DNA from: an uncultured Woeseiaceae bacterium
Lineage (GTDB): Bacteria; Pseudomonadota; Gammaproteobacteria; Steroidobacterales; Woeseiaceae
DNA length: 56,024 bases
Reading direction: 5' to 3'
Assembly (NCBI GenBank): GCA_902512585.1
Contig: CABXJW010000005.1
Coordinates: 1 to 56,024, forward strand
A program made the translations under genes and the position numbers. Below, piece by piece: positions 1 through 9,320 of the stretch. Below the pieces are notes generated by a model that worked only from the letters and a program-made list of their open reading frames with translations, did no database searches and was not told the origin of the DNA. Numbering within the stretch: position 1 is the first letter of the stretch; each line of letters begins with the position of its first letter.

Positions 1-96
1 TATTATATTCTAATGAACCAAGTACATACAATTAAATAATATGATTAATTTATTATGAAAAATTCTAAAAAACATGAATGTGAAAATTATTCTTAC

Positions 97-125
97 TTAA
101 ATTAGCTACACTAATTCAGTATAAT
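97..125 (+). promoter_or_regulatory. candidate promoter of the epimerase gene
   Basis: A consensus TATAAT lies at 120-125, with a weak -35 (TTAAAT, 97-102) 17 bases upstream. A 6-base inverted repeat, AATTAG/CTAATT with a 5-base spacer (100-116), fills the space between the two boxes, so a dimeric regulator could act there. The rest of 1-188 is AT-rich and shows no coding signal. This is a pattern match only. Confidence 0.35.
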
Positions 126-188
126 ATTACTAATAGATAATAATTCCTTAAAATTGGCGCTGTAAATAAATTAAAGACTCAAAATTAA

Positions 189-1205
189 ATGAAAGAAATC
201 TTGATAACAGGATCAGCGGGATTTATTGGTTCGGAGCTGTGCCTGAAGCTCATTAACGAAGGTATTCATGTTATTGGTATAGATAATCATAATGATTACT
301 ATGACCCAAGCCTCAAAGAAGCAAGGCTCGATCGGCACATTGACAATAAATACTATACTCACTATAGAATAAATATTGAAAATTCATGTGAACTTAATCA
401 AATTTTTAAAGATCATAATATTAATTATGTTGCTCATCTCGCCGCCCAAGCTGGGGTCAGACATTCACTAGAAAATCCGAGAAAATATATAAATACTAAT
501 GTAATTGGTTTTTTAAATATTCTAGATGCTTGTAAAAATAACAATATAAAGCATCTAACATACGCCTCATCAAGCTCTATTTACGGGTTAAGTCAAAAAA
601 TTCCCTTCTCAACGAGTGATATTACCGATCATCCTGCTAGTATTTATGCAGCTACAAAAAAATCCAATGAATTGCTAGCTCATACATATAGCCATCTCTA
701 TAATCTCCCTACTACAGGCTTAAGATTCTTCACAGTTTATGGACCCTGGAATCGACCAGATATGGCTCTTCAATCATTCGCTAAATCAATCATAGAAAAT
801 AAAGCAATACAACTCTACAACTATGGTAAACATCGTCGTGACTTTACTTATATTGATGATATTGTAGAAGTGATCTTCAGAGTAATGAAAAAACCTGCGA
901 CCGTTAATACTGATTGGAATCCAGATAATCCTAATCCCTCGTCAAGCTCAGCACCTTATCGTATTTACAATATTGGAAATAACAAAATGATAGAGCTCGA
1001 GAAGTATATTTATCTACTAGAGAAAACAATTGGGATAAAAGCAAAAAAAGAAATGCTTCCTTTACAGCCCGGAGATGTTCTCAATACATTAGCAGATGTT
1101 GATAGTTTGATTGAAGATTTCGGTTATCAGCCAAAAACTCCAATCGAAGATGGTATCCCTAAGTTTGTGGAGTGGTACCTAAGTTATTATAAATCTGAAC
1201 GATAA
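189..1205 (+). CDS. NAD-dependent epimerase, UDP-glucuronate 4-epimerase type
   Basis: Short-chain dehydrogenase/epimerase fold. The N-terminal Rossmann glycine motif GSAGFIG is at residues 8-14. It is followed by IDNHNDYYDP and the LKEARL stretch typical of UDP-glucuronate 4-epimerases. A serine run (127-130) and Y153-x3-K157 form the catalytic set, and the RFFTVYGPWNRPDMA region fits the same subfamily. Family knowledge: these enzymes convert UDP-glucuronate to UDP-galacturonate for capsule or LPS sugars. The length (338 aa) is normal. The gene is alone on this strand and converges with the next gene across a 4-base gap. The exact sugar substrate is inferred from similarity to the subfamily motif. 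Confidence 0.85.
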   Translation: MKEILITGSAGFIGSELCLKLINEGIHVIGIDNHNDYYDPSLKEARLDRHIDNKYYTHYRINIENSCELNQIFKDHNINYVAHLAAQAGVRHSLENPRKYINTNVIGFLNILDACKNNNIKHLTYASSSSIYGLSQKIPFSTSDITDHPASIYAATKKSNELLAHTYSHLYNLPTTGLRFFTVYGPWNRPDMALQSFAKSIIENKAIQLYNYGKHRRDFTYIDDIVEVIFRVMKKPATVNTDWNPDNPNPSSSSAPYRIYNIGNNKMIELEKYIYLLEKTIGIKAKKEMLPLQPGDVLNTLADVDSLIEDFGYQPKTPIEDGIPKFVEWYLSYYKSER

Positions 1206-1209
1206 TTAA

Positions 1210-1599
1210 TTATAATTTACCTTTGTCACGCATTTCTTTGCGTATGTTTGTAGCACTTATGGATGTTACGGAATCCTCAAAAGACTCTTCCTCAAAGGCA
1301 TAACCCACCCTTCTTCCATAAGTGATATTTACAATATTAGGAACAAGCATTATTTCATACTCAACCCCGCGTTTAAAATCGCATTCAATTAAATCGTTTT
1401 CAATATCAGCACAAACAGCATCCCAATCAAAAGGATTATCATCTTGGTTTTTCCCTCCTGAAGCACCTTGGACATCTCTAACCTGGATAATTACTTGACC
1501 TGTCTTTGCTACACATCTCAAAAATAAAGCTCTATGACCTTCATGCCATGGCTGCCATCTACCTAGCATTTGTACAGTAGGTTTCTTCCAATCAAACAT
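1210..1599 (-). CDS. small HxGH-type nucleotidyltransferase (NadM/cytidylyltransferase-like)
   Basis: The 129-residue protein has the two hallmarks of the nucleotidyltransferase superfamily: GRWQPWHEGH near residues 13-22 (HxGH, binds the nucleotide phosphates) and ISATNIRKEM near the C-terminus (the ISxTxIR-like motif). The first motif most resembles archaeal-type NMN adenylyltransferase (GRFQPFHxGH), but the protein is shorter than that family normally is. The second substrate cannot be told from sequence. Its neighbour is a nucleotide-sugar epimerase, so a role in activating a surface-sugar precursor is possible but unproven. Alternatives are an NAD salvage enzyme or a glycerol-phosphate cytidylyltransferase relative. 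Confidence 0.6.
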   Translation of the reverse strand: MFDWKKPTVQMLGRWQPWHEGHRALFLRCVAKTGQVIIQVRDVQGASGGKNQDDNPFDWDAVCADIENDLIECDFKRGVEYEIMLVPNIVNITYGRRVGYAFEEESFEDSVTSISATNIRKEMRDKGKL

Positions 1600-1740
1600 A
1601 TAATTGTCCCTCGATGAGATGGTTATTAAATATATTTCTTATCATGTGAATAAGTTATACAATTTCAAGGAAAGTGATCATACGGTGACAAGATAGCTTG
1701 GTCAATCAGAAAAATTATCAAAATATTAGAGATTTAAAAA

Positions 1741-2301
1741 ATGAGATCATTAACTTTTCTAACAATCATATTATTGTTCAACTCCGGTCTAACTCAAAAC
1801 GTAAACGATGAAATTATTGAAATCCAAACCACTGAAGGCTCAATAATTATTCAATTGGATGGGCGACGTGCTCCCATTACCGTAAGTAACTTTGTGAAAT
1901 TAATCAAAACAAAGTACTTTGATGGGACTATATTTCATCGTGTTATTCCAAATTTTATGATTCAAGGTGGGGGATTTAATAAAGAACTTATAGATTTAGA
2001 GCCTGTTGGTAGCATTCCAAATGAATCTGGCAATGGACTAAAGAATCTTCGGGGAACAATCGCCATGGCGAGAACTTCCGATCCTCATTCAGCAAATGCA
2101 CAATTTTTTATCAATACTAAAGATAACTCGTTTTTAAACCCTAAATCTGGTAACTGGGGCTATGCTGTTTTTGGAAATGTCATTGAAGGTATGGATATCG
2201 CTGATAAAATATCAAAAAAACCCACCGGTCCAAGGGGAAGATTTTCTCAAGATGTGCCCATTGAAAATATTGAAATAATGAAAATTATTATCCTGGATTG
2301 A
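1741..2301 (+). CDS. peptidyl-prolyl cis-trans isomerase, cyclophilin type, exported
   Basis: The cyclophilin domain fills residues ~25-186, with FHRVIPNFMIQGG, the central AMART segment and AQFFINTKDN, the active-site and cyclosporin-loop regions. The first ~18 residues form a hydrophobic stretch with a likely signal peptide, suggesting a periplasmic PpiA-like location rather than cytoplasmic PpiB. It catalyses proline isomerisation during protein folding. lpxH starts 9 bases after its stop, the same ppi-lpxH order as in Escherichia coli, so the two are probably cotranscribed. Export is inferred from the N-terminus only. Confidence 0.88.
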   Translation: MRSLTFLTIILLFNSGLTQNVNDEIIEIQTTEGSIIIQLDGRRAPITVSNFVKLIKTKYFDGTIFHRVIPNFMIQGGGFNKELIDLEPVGSIPNESGNGLKNLRGTIAMARTSDPHSANAQFFINTKDNSFLNPKSGNWGYAVFGNVIEGMDIADKISKKPTGPRGRFSQDVPIENIEIMKIIILD

Positions 2302-2310
2302 TAGCGATCA

Positions 2311-3033
2311 ATGACTACTGCATTTATTTCTGATCTACATATTTCTGAGTCTCACCCTGAAATAGGTGAGCAATTCGTTGATTTCTTAACAAATCGAGCA
2401 TTAAAGTACAAAACGCTCTATATTTTAGGTGACTTATTTGAGTATTGGTTAGGTGACGATGATATAAATCCCTATCTAAATAAAATAAGAAACGCGCTAA
2501 AAGATTACACACAATCAGAAATTCCTACTTATTTTATACATGGCAATAGAGATTTTTTGATTGGTGAGAAATTTTCAGCTGAGACTGGTATTAAAATACT
2601 TTCTGACCCCACTATAATCCAACTTAATAATGAGGATATTTTAATAAGTCATGGTGATCTATTTTGTTCAGATGATACTTCTTACCAAGCAACAAGGAAG
2701 TTAACAAGAGATCCAAAATGGCAAAATATAATGCTGAAAAAAAGTTTAAAAGAGAGGAAGGCTTTTGCTCTTGAAGCCAGACTAAAAAGTAAAAAACATA
2801 TGAAGGATCTAGCCGATGATATTACTGACGTAAATCATACTGAAATAGCCAATACATTTAAAAAATTTAATTTAAAAACTATAATTCATGGGCACACTCA
2901 CAGACCTGACACACATATTACTAAAATAAATAATATTGATCATAAGCGAATTGTACTCGGTGATTGGTATGATCAAGGCAGTTGTCTTGAATGGGATGAA
3001 TCTGGACCTAATCTAATCAAACTATACAGGTGA
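2311..3033 (+). CDS. lpxH: UDP-2,3-diacylglucosamine diphosphatase
   Basis: Calcineurin-like metallophosphoesterase of lipid A synthesis that cleaves UDP-2,3-diacylglucosamine to lipid X and UMP. The metal ligands sit at the same positions as in the E. coli enzyme: D8 and H10 (SDLH), D41 (GDLFEYWLGDD), N79 (HGNRD), H114 (SHGDLF), and H195/H197 (HGHTHRP). The length of 240 aa equals that of E. coli LpxH. It directly follows the cyclophilin gene and ends 3 bases before the convergent miaE stop. Its presence shows the organism makes lipid A. Confidence 0.95.
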   Translation: MTTAFISDLHISESHPEIGEQFVDFLTNRALKYKTLYILGDLFEYWLGDDDINPYLNKIRNALKDYTQSEIPTYFIHGNRDFLIGEKFSAETGIKILSDPTIIQLNNEDILISHGDLFCSDDTSYQATRKLTRDPKWQNIMLKKSLKERKAFALEARLKSKKHMKDLADDITDVNHTEIANTFKKFNLKTIIHGHTHRPDTHITKINNIDHKRIVLGDWYDQGSCLEWDESGPNLIKLYR

Positions 3034-3036
3034 TAA

Positions 3037-3654
3037 TCAACCTACCAATGGTCCACTGTGAAAACCAAAGTTTTTATCTGGCTTATTAATCAAGTCATAC
3101 TCAATAAGTTTTAGCTCCTTTACTCGCTGAGTAAAGTCTAAAGAGCTTTTCAAATTAAATTGTTTTGCGAAATTTAGATAATGTAAAAAATGTCGGGCCT
3201 CAGATTTCATTAATTTTTCATAAAATATTTTGATATCCGGGGGGAGAAATTTAGCTAAATAAAAAAATCTTTCACATGAACGCGCCTCAATCAATGCTCC
3301 AATGATCAATGAATCTAGAAGCTTATTGGGTTCATGCCCCCTGATATTTCCTCTTAATTCACTCGCATACCTTGAAGCCTTGATGAACTTGAATTCTATT
3401 CCATTTTTTCTCATTAGAGTTCTAACTTGTTCATAATGTCTTAATTCCTCCCTAGCTATCCTCGACATTCGTTGACATAATTCTTCATGCTGAGGATATT
3501 TATATATGTAGCTTAAGGCTGAAGAAGCTGCTTTTAGTTCGCAGTTAGCGTGATCAATCAATAATTCAGGTATTCTATGTTTTGCTTCAACAGCCCATGA
3601 ATCAGGTGTTTCTGATAATAAAAAATTCTTGATTAAAGCAATTGGATTACCCAT
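3037..3654 (-). CDS. miaE: tRNA 2-methylthio-N6-isopentenyl adenosine(37) hydroxylase
   Basis: Ferritin-like diiron monooxygenase. Carboxylate and histidine ligands are visible in four helices: E39 (CEL), E70 and H73 (REELRHYEQ), E123 (IEARSCERF), and E152/H155 (SEARHFLHYL). It hydroxylates the isopentenyl group of ms2i6A at position 37 of tRNAs reading UNN codons, using oxygen, and so acts after MiaA and MiaB, which are not in this window. At 205 aa it is on the short side but holds the whole helical bundle. Its oxygen need suggests an aerobic or oxygen-exposed lifestyle. Confidence 0.9.
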   Translation of the reverse strand: MGNPIALIKNFLLSETPDSWAVEAKHRIPELLIDHANCELKAASSALSYIYKYPQHEELCQRMSRIAREELRHYEQVRTLMRKNGIEFKFIKASRYASELRGNIRGHEPNKLLDSLIIGALIEARSCERFFYLAKFLPPDIKIFYEKLMKSEARHFLHYLNFAKQFNLKSSLDFTQRVKELKLIEYDLINKPDKNFGFHSGPLVG

Positions 3655-3693
3655 AAGATTTGAATAAATCTATTATCTTAAGAGCATAATGGT

Positions 3694-5181
3694 TTAAGTG
3701 AGCTCTTTAGTTTTTCTTTGTCTTTTAGCTGCATCATTTCTTGAGTTTTGCAATTCTTCGAGATACTCAACAGAAACATCATTCGTAATATAATTTCCAG
3801 AGAAACAAGAGTCATCAAAACCTGTAATTGATGAATTATCATGACTCACTGCCCTTTTTAATGCCTCTATATCTTGATAAATGAGATAATCTGCACCAAT
3901 CTCTTTTTGAATCTCTTGCGTGGTCTTCCTACTAGCAATTAACTCATCTGCTGCTGGCATATCAATGCCATATACATTTGGATGTCTTACCGGTGGAGCA
4001 GCAGAGGCAAAATAAACTTTTCTAGCACCAGCATCCCTTGCTAGTTTTATAATTTGCTTTGATGTTGTTCCTCTGACTATTGAATCATCAACCAAAAGTA
4101 CGTTTTTACCTTTAAACTCCAAATCAATGGCATTTAACTTTCTTCTAACAGAATTATCTCTCTCCTCTTGCCCTGGCATAATAAATGTTCTTCCAACATA
4201 TCGATTTTTTATAAAACCTTCACGATATTTTACACCTAAATGATAGGCTACTTGAGAGGCTGCTGTTCTACTGGTATCAGGAATCGGAATCACCACTTCT
4301 ATATCATTTTCTGGCCATTTTCTGACAATTTGTCCAGCCAACTCTTCACCCATTCTTAAGCGTGCCTTATAGACCGATAATTTATCTATGACAGAATCAG
4401 GTCTCGCAAAATAAACAAACTCAAAGATACAAGGAGAATATGAGGTTTGACCAACAAAATTGTGTTGATGCAGATCTCCATCATTATTTATAAATAAAGT
4501 TTCACCCGGCAAAACATCTCTATCAATTTCAAATTGGGTTACATCTAGGGCTACACTCTCAGAGGCCACCATATATTCTGTTTCTTTACCATTTGATCTT
4601 TTTCCCAAGATTAATGGTCGAATTCCATTTGGATCTCGAAAAGCCACCAAACCAAAACCCACTATCATTAATACTACCGCGTAACCTCCGCTGCATCTTT
4701 CATGCAATGCATCAACCGCATCAAAGATATTTTTAGCAGATGGTTTTCCATTTACTCTGGCTTGCAGTTCATGGGCAAATACATTTAATAAAACTTCTGA
4801 ATCTGATTGTGTACTCAGATGTCTCCTATCTCTGGTAGATAAATGCTTTGCTAATTCTTCATAGTTTGTAAGGTTGCCATTGTGTGCCAAACAAATACCA
4901 TAGGGAGAATTAACATAAAATGGTTGAGCCTCTGATGATTGAGCACCGCCTGCAGTCGGATAGCGAACGTGACCCATGCCAACATTACCTTTTAACTGCT
5001 CCATATGGTCTTGATTAAAAACATCACGAATCAGTCCATTACTTTTTCTAGTATAAAGACCTTCTTTATTCCAGGTGATAATTCCAGCAGCATCTTGGCC
5101 TCGGTGTTGTAGTAACGTTAATGCATCATAGATGTCTTGATTAACTTCTTTTTTCGCTACAATACCAACTAAGCCACACAT
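3694..5181 (-). CDS. purF: amidophosphoribosyltransferase
   Basis: First committed enzyme of purine synthesis: PRPP plus glutamine gives 5-phosphoribosylamine. After loss of Met1, Cys2 (MCGLVGI) becomes the N-terminal nucleophile of the class II glutamine amidotransferase domain (about 1-235). The phosphoribosyltransferase domain follows, with the PRPP loop [14 protein letters not shown]. The length of 495 aa is close to the E. coli 505. It lies 9 bases downstream of cvpA, the usual cvpA-purF pair, at the end of the long minus-strand run. Confidence 0.97.
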   Translation of the reverse strand: MCGLVGIVAKKEVNQDIYDALTLLQHRGQDAAGIITWNKEGLYTRKSNGLIRDVFNQDHMEQLKGNVGMGHVRYPTAGGAQSSEAQPFYVNSPYGICLAHNGNLTNYEELAKHLSTRDRRHLSTQSDSEVLLNVFAHELQARVNGKPSAKNIFDAVDALHERCSGGYAVVLMIVGFGLVAFRDPNGIRPLILGKRSNGKETEYMVASESVALDVTQFEIDRDVLPGETLFINNDGDLHQHNFVGQTSYSPCIFEFVYFARPDSVIDKLSVYKARLRMGEELAGQIVRKWPENDIEVVIPIPDTSRTAASQVAYHLGVKYREGFIKNRYVGRTFIMPGQEERDNSVRRKLNAIDLEFKGKNVLLVDDSIVRGTTSKQIIKLARDAGARKVYFASAAPPVRHPNVYGIDMPAADELIASRKTTQEIQKEIGADYLIYQDIEALKRAVSHDNSSITGFDDSCFSGNYITNDVSVEYLEELQNSRNDAAKRQRKTKELT

Positions 5182-5190
5182 TAGAATTCC

Positions 5191-5676
5191 TCAGGATTCG
5201 TCTAATATTTGAATATTTCTTGGAGTTAATTCAATCATTTTATCTGCCAAAATTTTTGCATAAGGAATATATAATGAATCAACCCACCACTCTTCTTCTG
5301 TAACATTTGTTAGCTGTCCACCCAAAACGATAATAGCTAACAATATAGCACCTCTAATTAGACCAAAACCAGCGCCCAATATTCGATCTATCTTTGCTGA
5401 TAGGGATAATCTAAATACCTTTGATAAGACTCTCGCAGTAAGCATTCCTAGTATTATGACACTTATAAAACTTGATACAAAACCAGCCCATAGTTGTCCA
5501 TTTGGCTCATTTATCCATATTGCGAAAAAACTACCAACATAACTTCCATATTTTGTCGACACCCAAACAGCAAGCAACAAGGAGGCTATCGATATAATTT
5601 CTTTTATAAAACCCCTAACAAAACCAATCAGAACAGATAAAGTAATAATAAAAGTAAAAAAGGTATCTGCAGTCAA
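5191..5676 (-). CDS. cvpA: CvpA family membrane protein
   Basis: 161-residue integral membrane protein with about four hydrophobic segments, the same size as E. coli CvpA (162 aa). The family is named for colicin V production; its general role is linked to envelope integrity and biofilm formation, and its biochemical function is not settled. The identification rests on length, topology and position directly before purF and after the SPOR-domain gene, an order conserved in gammaproteobacteria. Confidence 0.9.
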   Translation of the reverse strand: MTADTFFTFIITLSVLIGFVRGFIKEIISIASLLLAVWVSTKYGSYVGSFFAIWINEPNGQLWAGFVSSFISVIILGMLTARVLSKVFRLSLSAKIDRILGAGFGLIRGAILLAIIVLGGQLTNVTEEEWWVDSLYIPYAKILADKMIELTPRNIQILDES

Positions 5677-5729
5677 AGTATTACTCTATTTAATATTGAA
5701 TTGAATTACGTAGATATTATCATTCTTAG

Positions 5730-6293
5730 TTAATATGGAACAACTCGATTTTCATGTCCATCTTTAGATAATAAAACTGAAATGTCTTCAGCTTTTTGTT
5801 TGGATCTTTGTGGCCCTAACCATACCTTAAAAGTAGTCTTATTATCATTATTATTTTCAACAAAATAAGCTGAATATCCCTGTTCCTTGAGAACCTTAAC
5901 TTTTTTTTGAGCATTTGCAGATTCTAAGAAACTCCCTAATTGAATAACCCACACTTCATTATCAGAGATAACTTCATTATTTAATTGATTTGAAATGATA
6001 CCCTGATCATCAAAGATTAATGATTTAATTTTATTTCGTGACTGGTTAAATAAATTATTGAATTTCTTGATATAAATAGATTCATTTCTATTATCATTGA
6101 TAGGTATGGGGGTGTTACGATCTAAATTTAGGGTGATAATTTGACGATCCTTATCTTTCTTTTGATTATCAGATATGAGTGATTTCTCAGTAGTTAATAT
6201 ATCCTGACCATCCAGAAATACTGGGACAACTGCCACCATTGTCAGAATAAGAACAATTGCACCAACTAATCTTTCTTTAATATGGGTATCCAT
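5730..6293 (-). CDS. SPOR-domain inner-membrane protein, DedD-like
   Basis: One N-terminal transmembrane helix (about residues 10-27), a polar linker rich in Asn, Asp and Lys, then a SPOR domain from ~113 to 187 that begins VWVIQLGSF and ends with a VWLGPQ-type strand. SPOR domains bind denuded peptidoglycan glycan at the division septum. The topology and the position between folC and cvpA match E. coli dedD, which supports the name, although the linker is not recognisably conserved. It probably belongs to one transcript with folC and cvpA-purF. Confidence 0.85.
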   Translation of the reverse strand: MDTHIKERLVGAIVLILTMVAVVPVFLDGQDILTTEKSLISDNQKKDKDRQIITLNLDRNTPIPINDNRNESIYIKKFNNLFNQSRNKIKSLIFDDQGIISNQLNNEVISDNEVWVIQLGSFLESANAQKKVKVLKEQGYSAYFVENNNDNKTTFKVWLGPQRSKQKAEDISVLLSKDGHENRVVPY

Positions 6294-6317
6294 TAAATAT
6301 TGTCCATCACATATGAC

Positions 6318-7601
6318 TTAATTGCATTCATCAATTCTTTTCTCAATCCATTTAAGACTGGGCCCTACAGTATAAAAAGATCCTGTCACCAATATTAAAT
6401 CATTCTCTTGTGAACTAATATCAGCTATTTGCATCGATTGACTTGCATCTCTACCAACAGAAATCTCCTTTTGACTGTACTTGGATATAAAATTTTGTAA
6501 ATTTCTGACCTCACTAGCTCTTGCTGTGTTCAAGTTCACTATAACCCAATGATCTACAATAGGAACAAGTAGCTTTATAATTCCTTCAATATCCTTATCC
6601 GCGAGCACACAAATAACTGTGATACATTTATTATACTGAGATTGTTTAATTGTTTTCACTAGAGCATGAGCGCTCTCAATGTTATGCGCCACATCGAATA
6701 ACCATTTTTTTTCAGCATAATTTCTAAAATCAATTCTCCCAGATAATTCAATCGTTGTTATGGCTTTGTTAATAATGACTTCATCAGGGAGTGTTATTTC
6801 TGGAATTGCCTCAATGAGAGCCAATACAGCGGCTGCATTTTTGAGTTGATGGATACCTTTCATATTAGGTAATGATAGATTCATTCTTTGATTAGTCGCT
6901 CCAAACCAACTCCATGATTTATTGTCATTTATATTAAATTTATAATTATCAGGATTTGTAATTAATTTTGCTTTTTTTCTGAAAGCTTCATTTTTAATAT
7001 TTTTTGGTATAACCAGAGATCCAAAAATAACAGGCTTCCCTCGTCGCATAACACCTGCTTTTTCTAAGGCAATATTTTCTATTCCTGCCCCCAGCCAGTC
7101 CTCATGATCTCTTGATATATTAGTAATGATACAGGCATCTGCATCAACTATATTCACTGCATCTAATCGCCCACCTAAACCAACCTCTAAAACAACAACC
7201 TCTACGCAAGCATCCGAAAGAATCTGTAATGCAGCTAAAGTACCATACTCAAAATAGGTTAACTCTAACCCTCCTCGAATCTTCTCAATTTTTTTGAATG
7301 CCGCTATAATCAATTCATCCGATACCGCCTTTCTATTGATCTTAATTCGTTCGTTATATTTATGGATATGCGGAGAAGTATAGGAAGCTACTGATTTACC
7401 CATGGATATCATCATTGCTTCAATCATAGCGACCGATGAGCCCTTACCATTTGTTCCTGCAATCGTGATTACATGATTTGGTCTAACAAAATTTAATTTC
7501 TGAAAAATTTTACTTACACGACTCAAATCTAAATCTATGGACTTAGGAGAAATTGTCTCTTGCCAAGACAACCAATCTTCAAGACTATGCAATGGGGTCA
7601 T
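6318..7601 (-). CDS. folC: bifunctional folylpolyglutamate synthase / dihydrofolate synthase
   Basis: Mur-ligase-type ATP enzyme. The P-loop GTNGKGSS is at residues 49-56 and the ISRDHEDWLG region of the central domain is intact. A HNIESAHAL stretch marks the C-terminal domain. It adds glutamate to dihydropteroate and extends the polyglutamate tail of folates. The length of 427 aa is close to the E. coli 422. It sits 19 bases after accD, as in E. coli. Confidence 0.95.
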   Translation of the reverse strand: MTPLHSLEDWLSWQETISPKSIDLDLSRVSKIFQKLNFVRPNHVITIAGTNGKGSSVAMIEAMMISMGKSVASYTSPHIHKYNERIKINRKAVSDELIIAAFKKIEKIRGGLELTYFEYGTLAALQILSDACVEVVVLEVGLGGRLDAVNIVDADACIITNISRDHEDWLGAGIENIALEKAGVMRRGKPVIFGSLVIPKNIKNEAFRKKAKLITNPDNYKFNINDNKSWSWFGATNQRMNLSLPNMKGIHQLKNAAAVLALIEAIPEITLPDEVIINKAITTIELSGRIDFRNYAEKKWLFDVAHNIESAHALVKTIKQSQYNKCITVICVLADKDIEGIIKLLVPIVDHWVIVNLNTARASEVRNLQNFISKYSQKEISVGRDASQSMQIADISSQENDLILVTGSFYTVGPSLKWIEKRIDECN

Positions 7602-7620
7602 TCATTTTCTCATTATGCTC

Positions 7621-8490
7621 TTATAATGACGGTTTATACTTTGGTCGTTTCTGTAAATGTGATATCAAGCTAGCTATCTGTTCACGCATTTCGCGACGAT
7701 CAACAATCATATCAATAGCCCCATGCTCAAGAAGAAACTCACTCCTTTGAAATCCTTCTGGTAGTTTTTGACCCACAGTTTGTTCAATCACTCTTGGCCC
7801 TGCAAAACCAATTAAAGCTTTTGGCTCAGCTATGTTGATATCACCCAGCATCGCCAAACTTGCTGATACTCCGCCCGTGGTTGGGTCAGTCAAGACAGAC
7901 ACATAAGGTAGCTTACTTGCATCTAATTTAGTTATTGCTGCTGCAGTTTTTGCCATCTGAAAAAGAGAAAATAAACCTTCTTGCATTCTTGCCCCACCAC
8001 TGCAGGCAAATGATACCAGTGGCATTTGACTTTCAATACAGTGATTAATTGCCTGATAAAATCGTTCACCAACAACAGAGCCCATTGAGCCACCCATAAA
8101 CTGAAATTCAAATGCACATGCCATGAGCTCGATGTCTAATACCTTGCCACTCATCACCAGTAATGCTTCTTTCTCGCTGGTTTTCTTTTGAGCAAGCGAA
8201 ACTCGTTCACGATATTTCTTTGTATCTCTAAATTTGAGTGGATCAATAGACTCTATATTGTTAAATAACTCTTGGCTTGTACCTTCATCAAAAAAATAAT
8301 TTAGCCTATTTCGTGCAGTAATGCGCATATGATAATTACATTTAGGGCAGACCTTTAAGTTCCTTTCAAGCTCCGCCCGATATAATTGGGCATCACATTT
8401 TGGGCATTTAATCCAAACACCCTCAGGAACTACACGCTTTCGGTTGAAGGTACTTATTCTGGAGGGAATTAATTTCTCAAACCAACTCAT
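7621..8490 (-). CDS. accD: acetyl-CoA carboxylase carboxyltransferase subunit beta
   Basis: Makes malonyl-CoA with AccA in the first step of fatty acid synthesis. The N-terminal zinc ribbon is complete: two CPKC knuckles separated by 18 residues (about 29-51). The crotonase-fold carboxyltransferase domain follows, with [12 protein letters not shown] and the [12 protein letters not shown] segment. The length is 289 aa (E. coli 304, mainly a shorter C-terminal tail). It precedes folC and follows truA directly; the trpF gene found here in many pseudomonads is missing. Confidence 0.97.
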   Translation of the reverse strand: MSWFEKLIPSRISTFNRKRVVPEGVWIKCPKCDAQLYRAELERNLKVCPKCNYHMRITARNRLNYFFDEGTSQELFNNIESIDPLKFRDTKKYRERVSLAQKKTSEKEALLVMSGKVLDIELMACAFEFQFMGGSMGSVVGERFYQAINHCIESQMPLVSFACSGGARMQEGLFSLFQMAKTAAAITKLDASKLPYVSVLTDPTTGGVSASLAMLGDINIAEPKALIGFAGPRVIEQTVGQKLPEGFQRSEFLLEHGAIDMIVDRREMREQIASLISHLQKRPKYKPSL

Positions 8491-8534
8491 AATGAATCCA
8501 TTTCTAAATTAGATAATATTCTAACACATCACAA

Positions 8535-9293
8535 TTAATCAGCAGATAGCTGGTATTTTTCGGGATAATCTACAGATAAAAGCGTTAGTCCTTGAGCTGG
8601 AGCTGCAACACCAGCTAGGGCTCTATCGCACCCATCAAGGACATCTTGCAGCCAGGAAGCATCTTTTTCTTTTTTTCCTACCAGAATTAATGCGCCAACG
8701 ATATTTCTAACCATTCTTTGTAGAAATGCGTTAGCACTAATCGTGATATTGAGAAATTTATCATGTTGTTCTATTTGAATTTCTGTTATTTCACGAATCG
8801 GGCTTGCTGCTTGGCAAGATACAGCGCGGAAACTAGTATAATCATGCCTACCGACAAGCGCTTCGCTTCCAATTCGCATTTTAGATAAATCTAAAGGCTC
8901 ATAGACCCACCAGGCTCGATCCCTAGATAAAGATGAGCGAATCGCTTGATTAAGCACTTGATAGCAATAAGTTCTTGAAGTTGCTGAAAATCGAGCATGA
9001 AATTCATCATCAACATTTTTTACCCAAGTGATATTAATATCATCAGGTAGATTACTATTGGTTCCTGCCAACCAGCCATGAATCGATCGATCTATTATCG
9101 TATCGAAATGAATTATTTGAGCTTTAGCATGCACACCAGCATCAGTTCTTCCAGCACAAATAGTATTAATCTCATGATTGGCCACTTTTGAGATTGCCGC
9201 TTCAACGATCGTTTGAATACCTATGCCTACATTCTGCTTTTGCCATCCATTATATGCGGTTCCGTCGTACTCAATGCCCATTACAATTCGCAT
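8535..9293 (-). CDS. truA: tRNA pseudouridine synthase A
   Basis: Makes pseudouridine at positions 38-40 of tRNA anticodon arms. The catalytic aspartate is D51 in AGRTDAGVHA, and the FHARFSATSRTY and FLQRMVRNIVG segments are family hallmarks. The length is 252 aa (E. coli 270). It lies between the fimV-like gene and accD, an arrangement common in gammaproteobacteria. Confidence 0.96.
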   Translation of the reverse strand: MRIVMGIEYDGTAYNGWQKQNVGIGIQTIVEAAISKVANHEINTICAGRTDAGVHAKAQIIHFDTIIDRSIHGWLAGTNSNLPDDINITWVKNVDDEFHARFSATSRTYCYQVLNQAIRSSLSRDRAWWVYEPLDLSKMRIGSEALVGRHDYTSFRAVSCQAASPIREITEIQIEQHDKFLNITISANAFLQRMVRNIVGALILVGKKEKDASWLQDVLDGCDRALAGVAAPAQGLTLLSVDYPEKYQLSAD

Positions 9294-9320
9294 ACTTTCA
9301 TTTCACATTAATCATAAATT

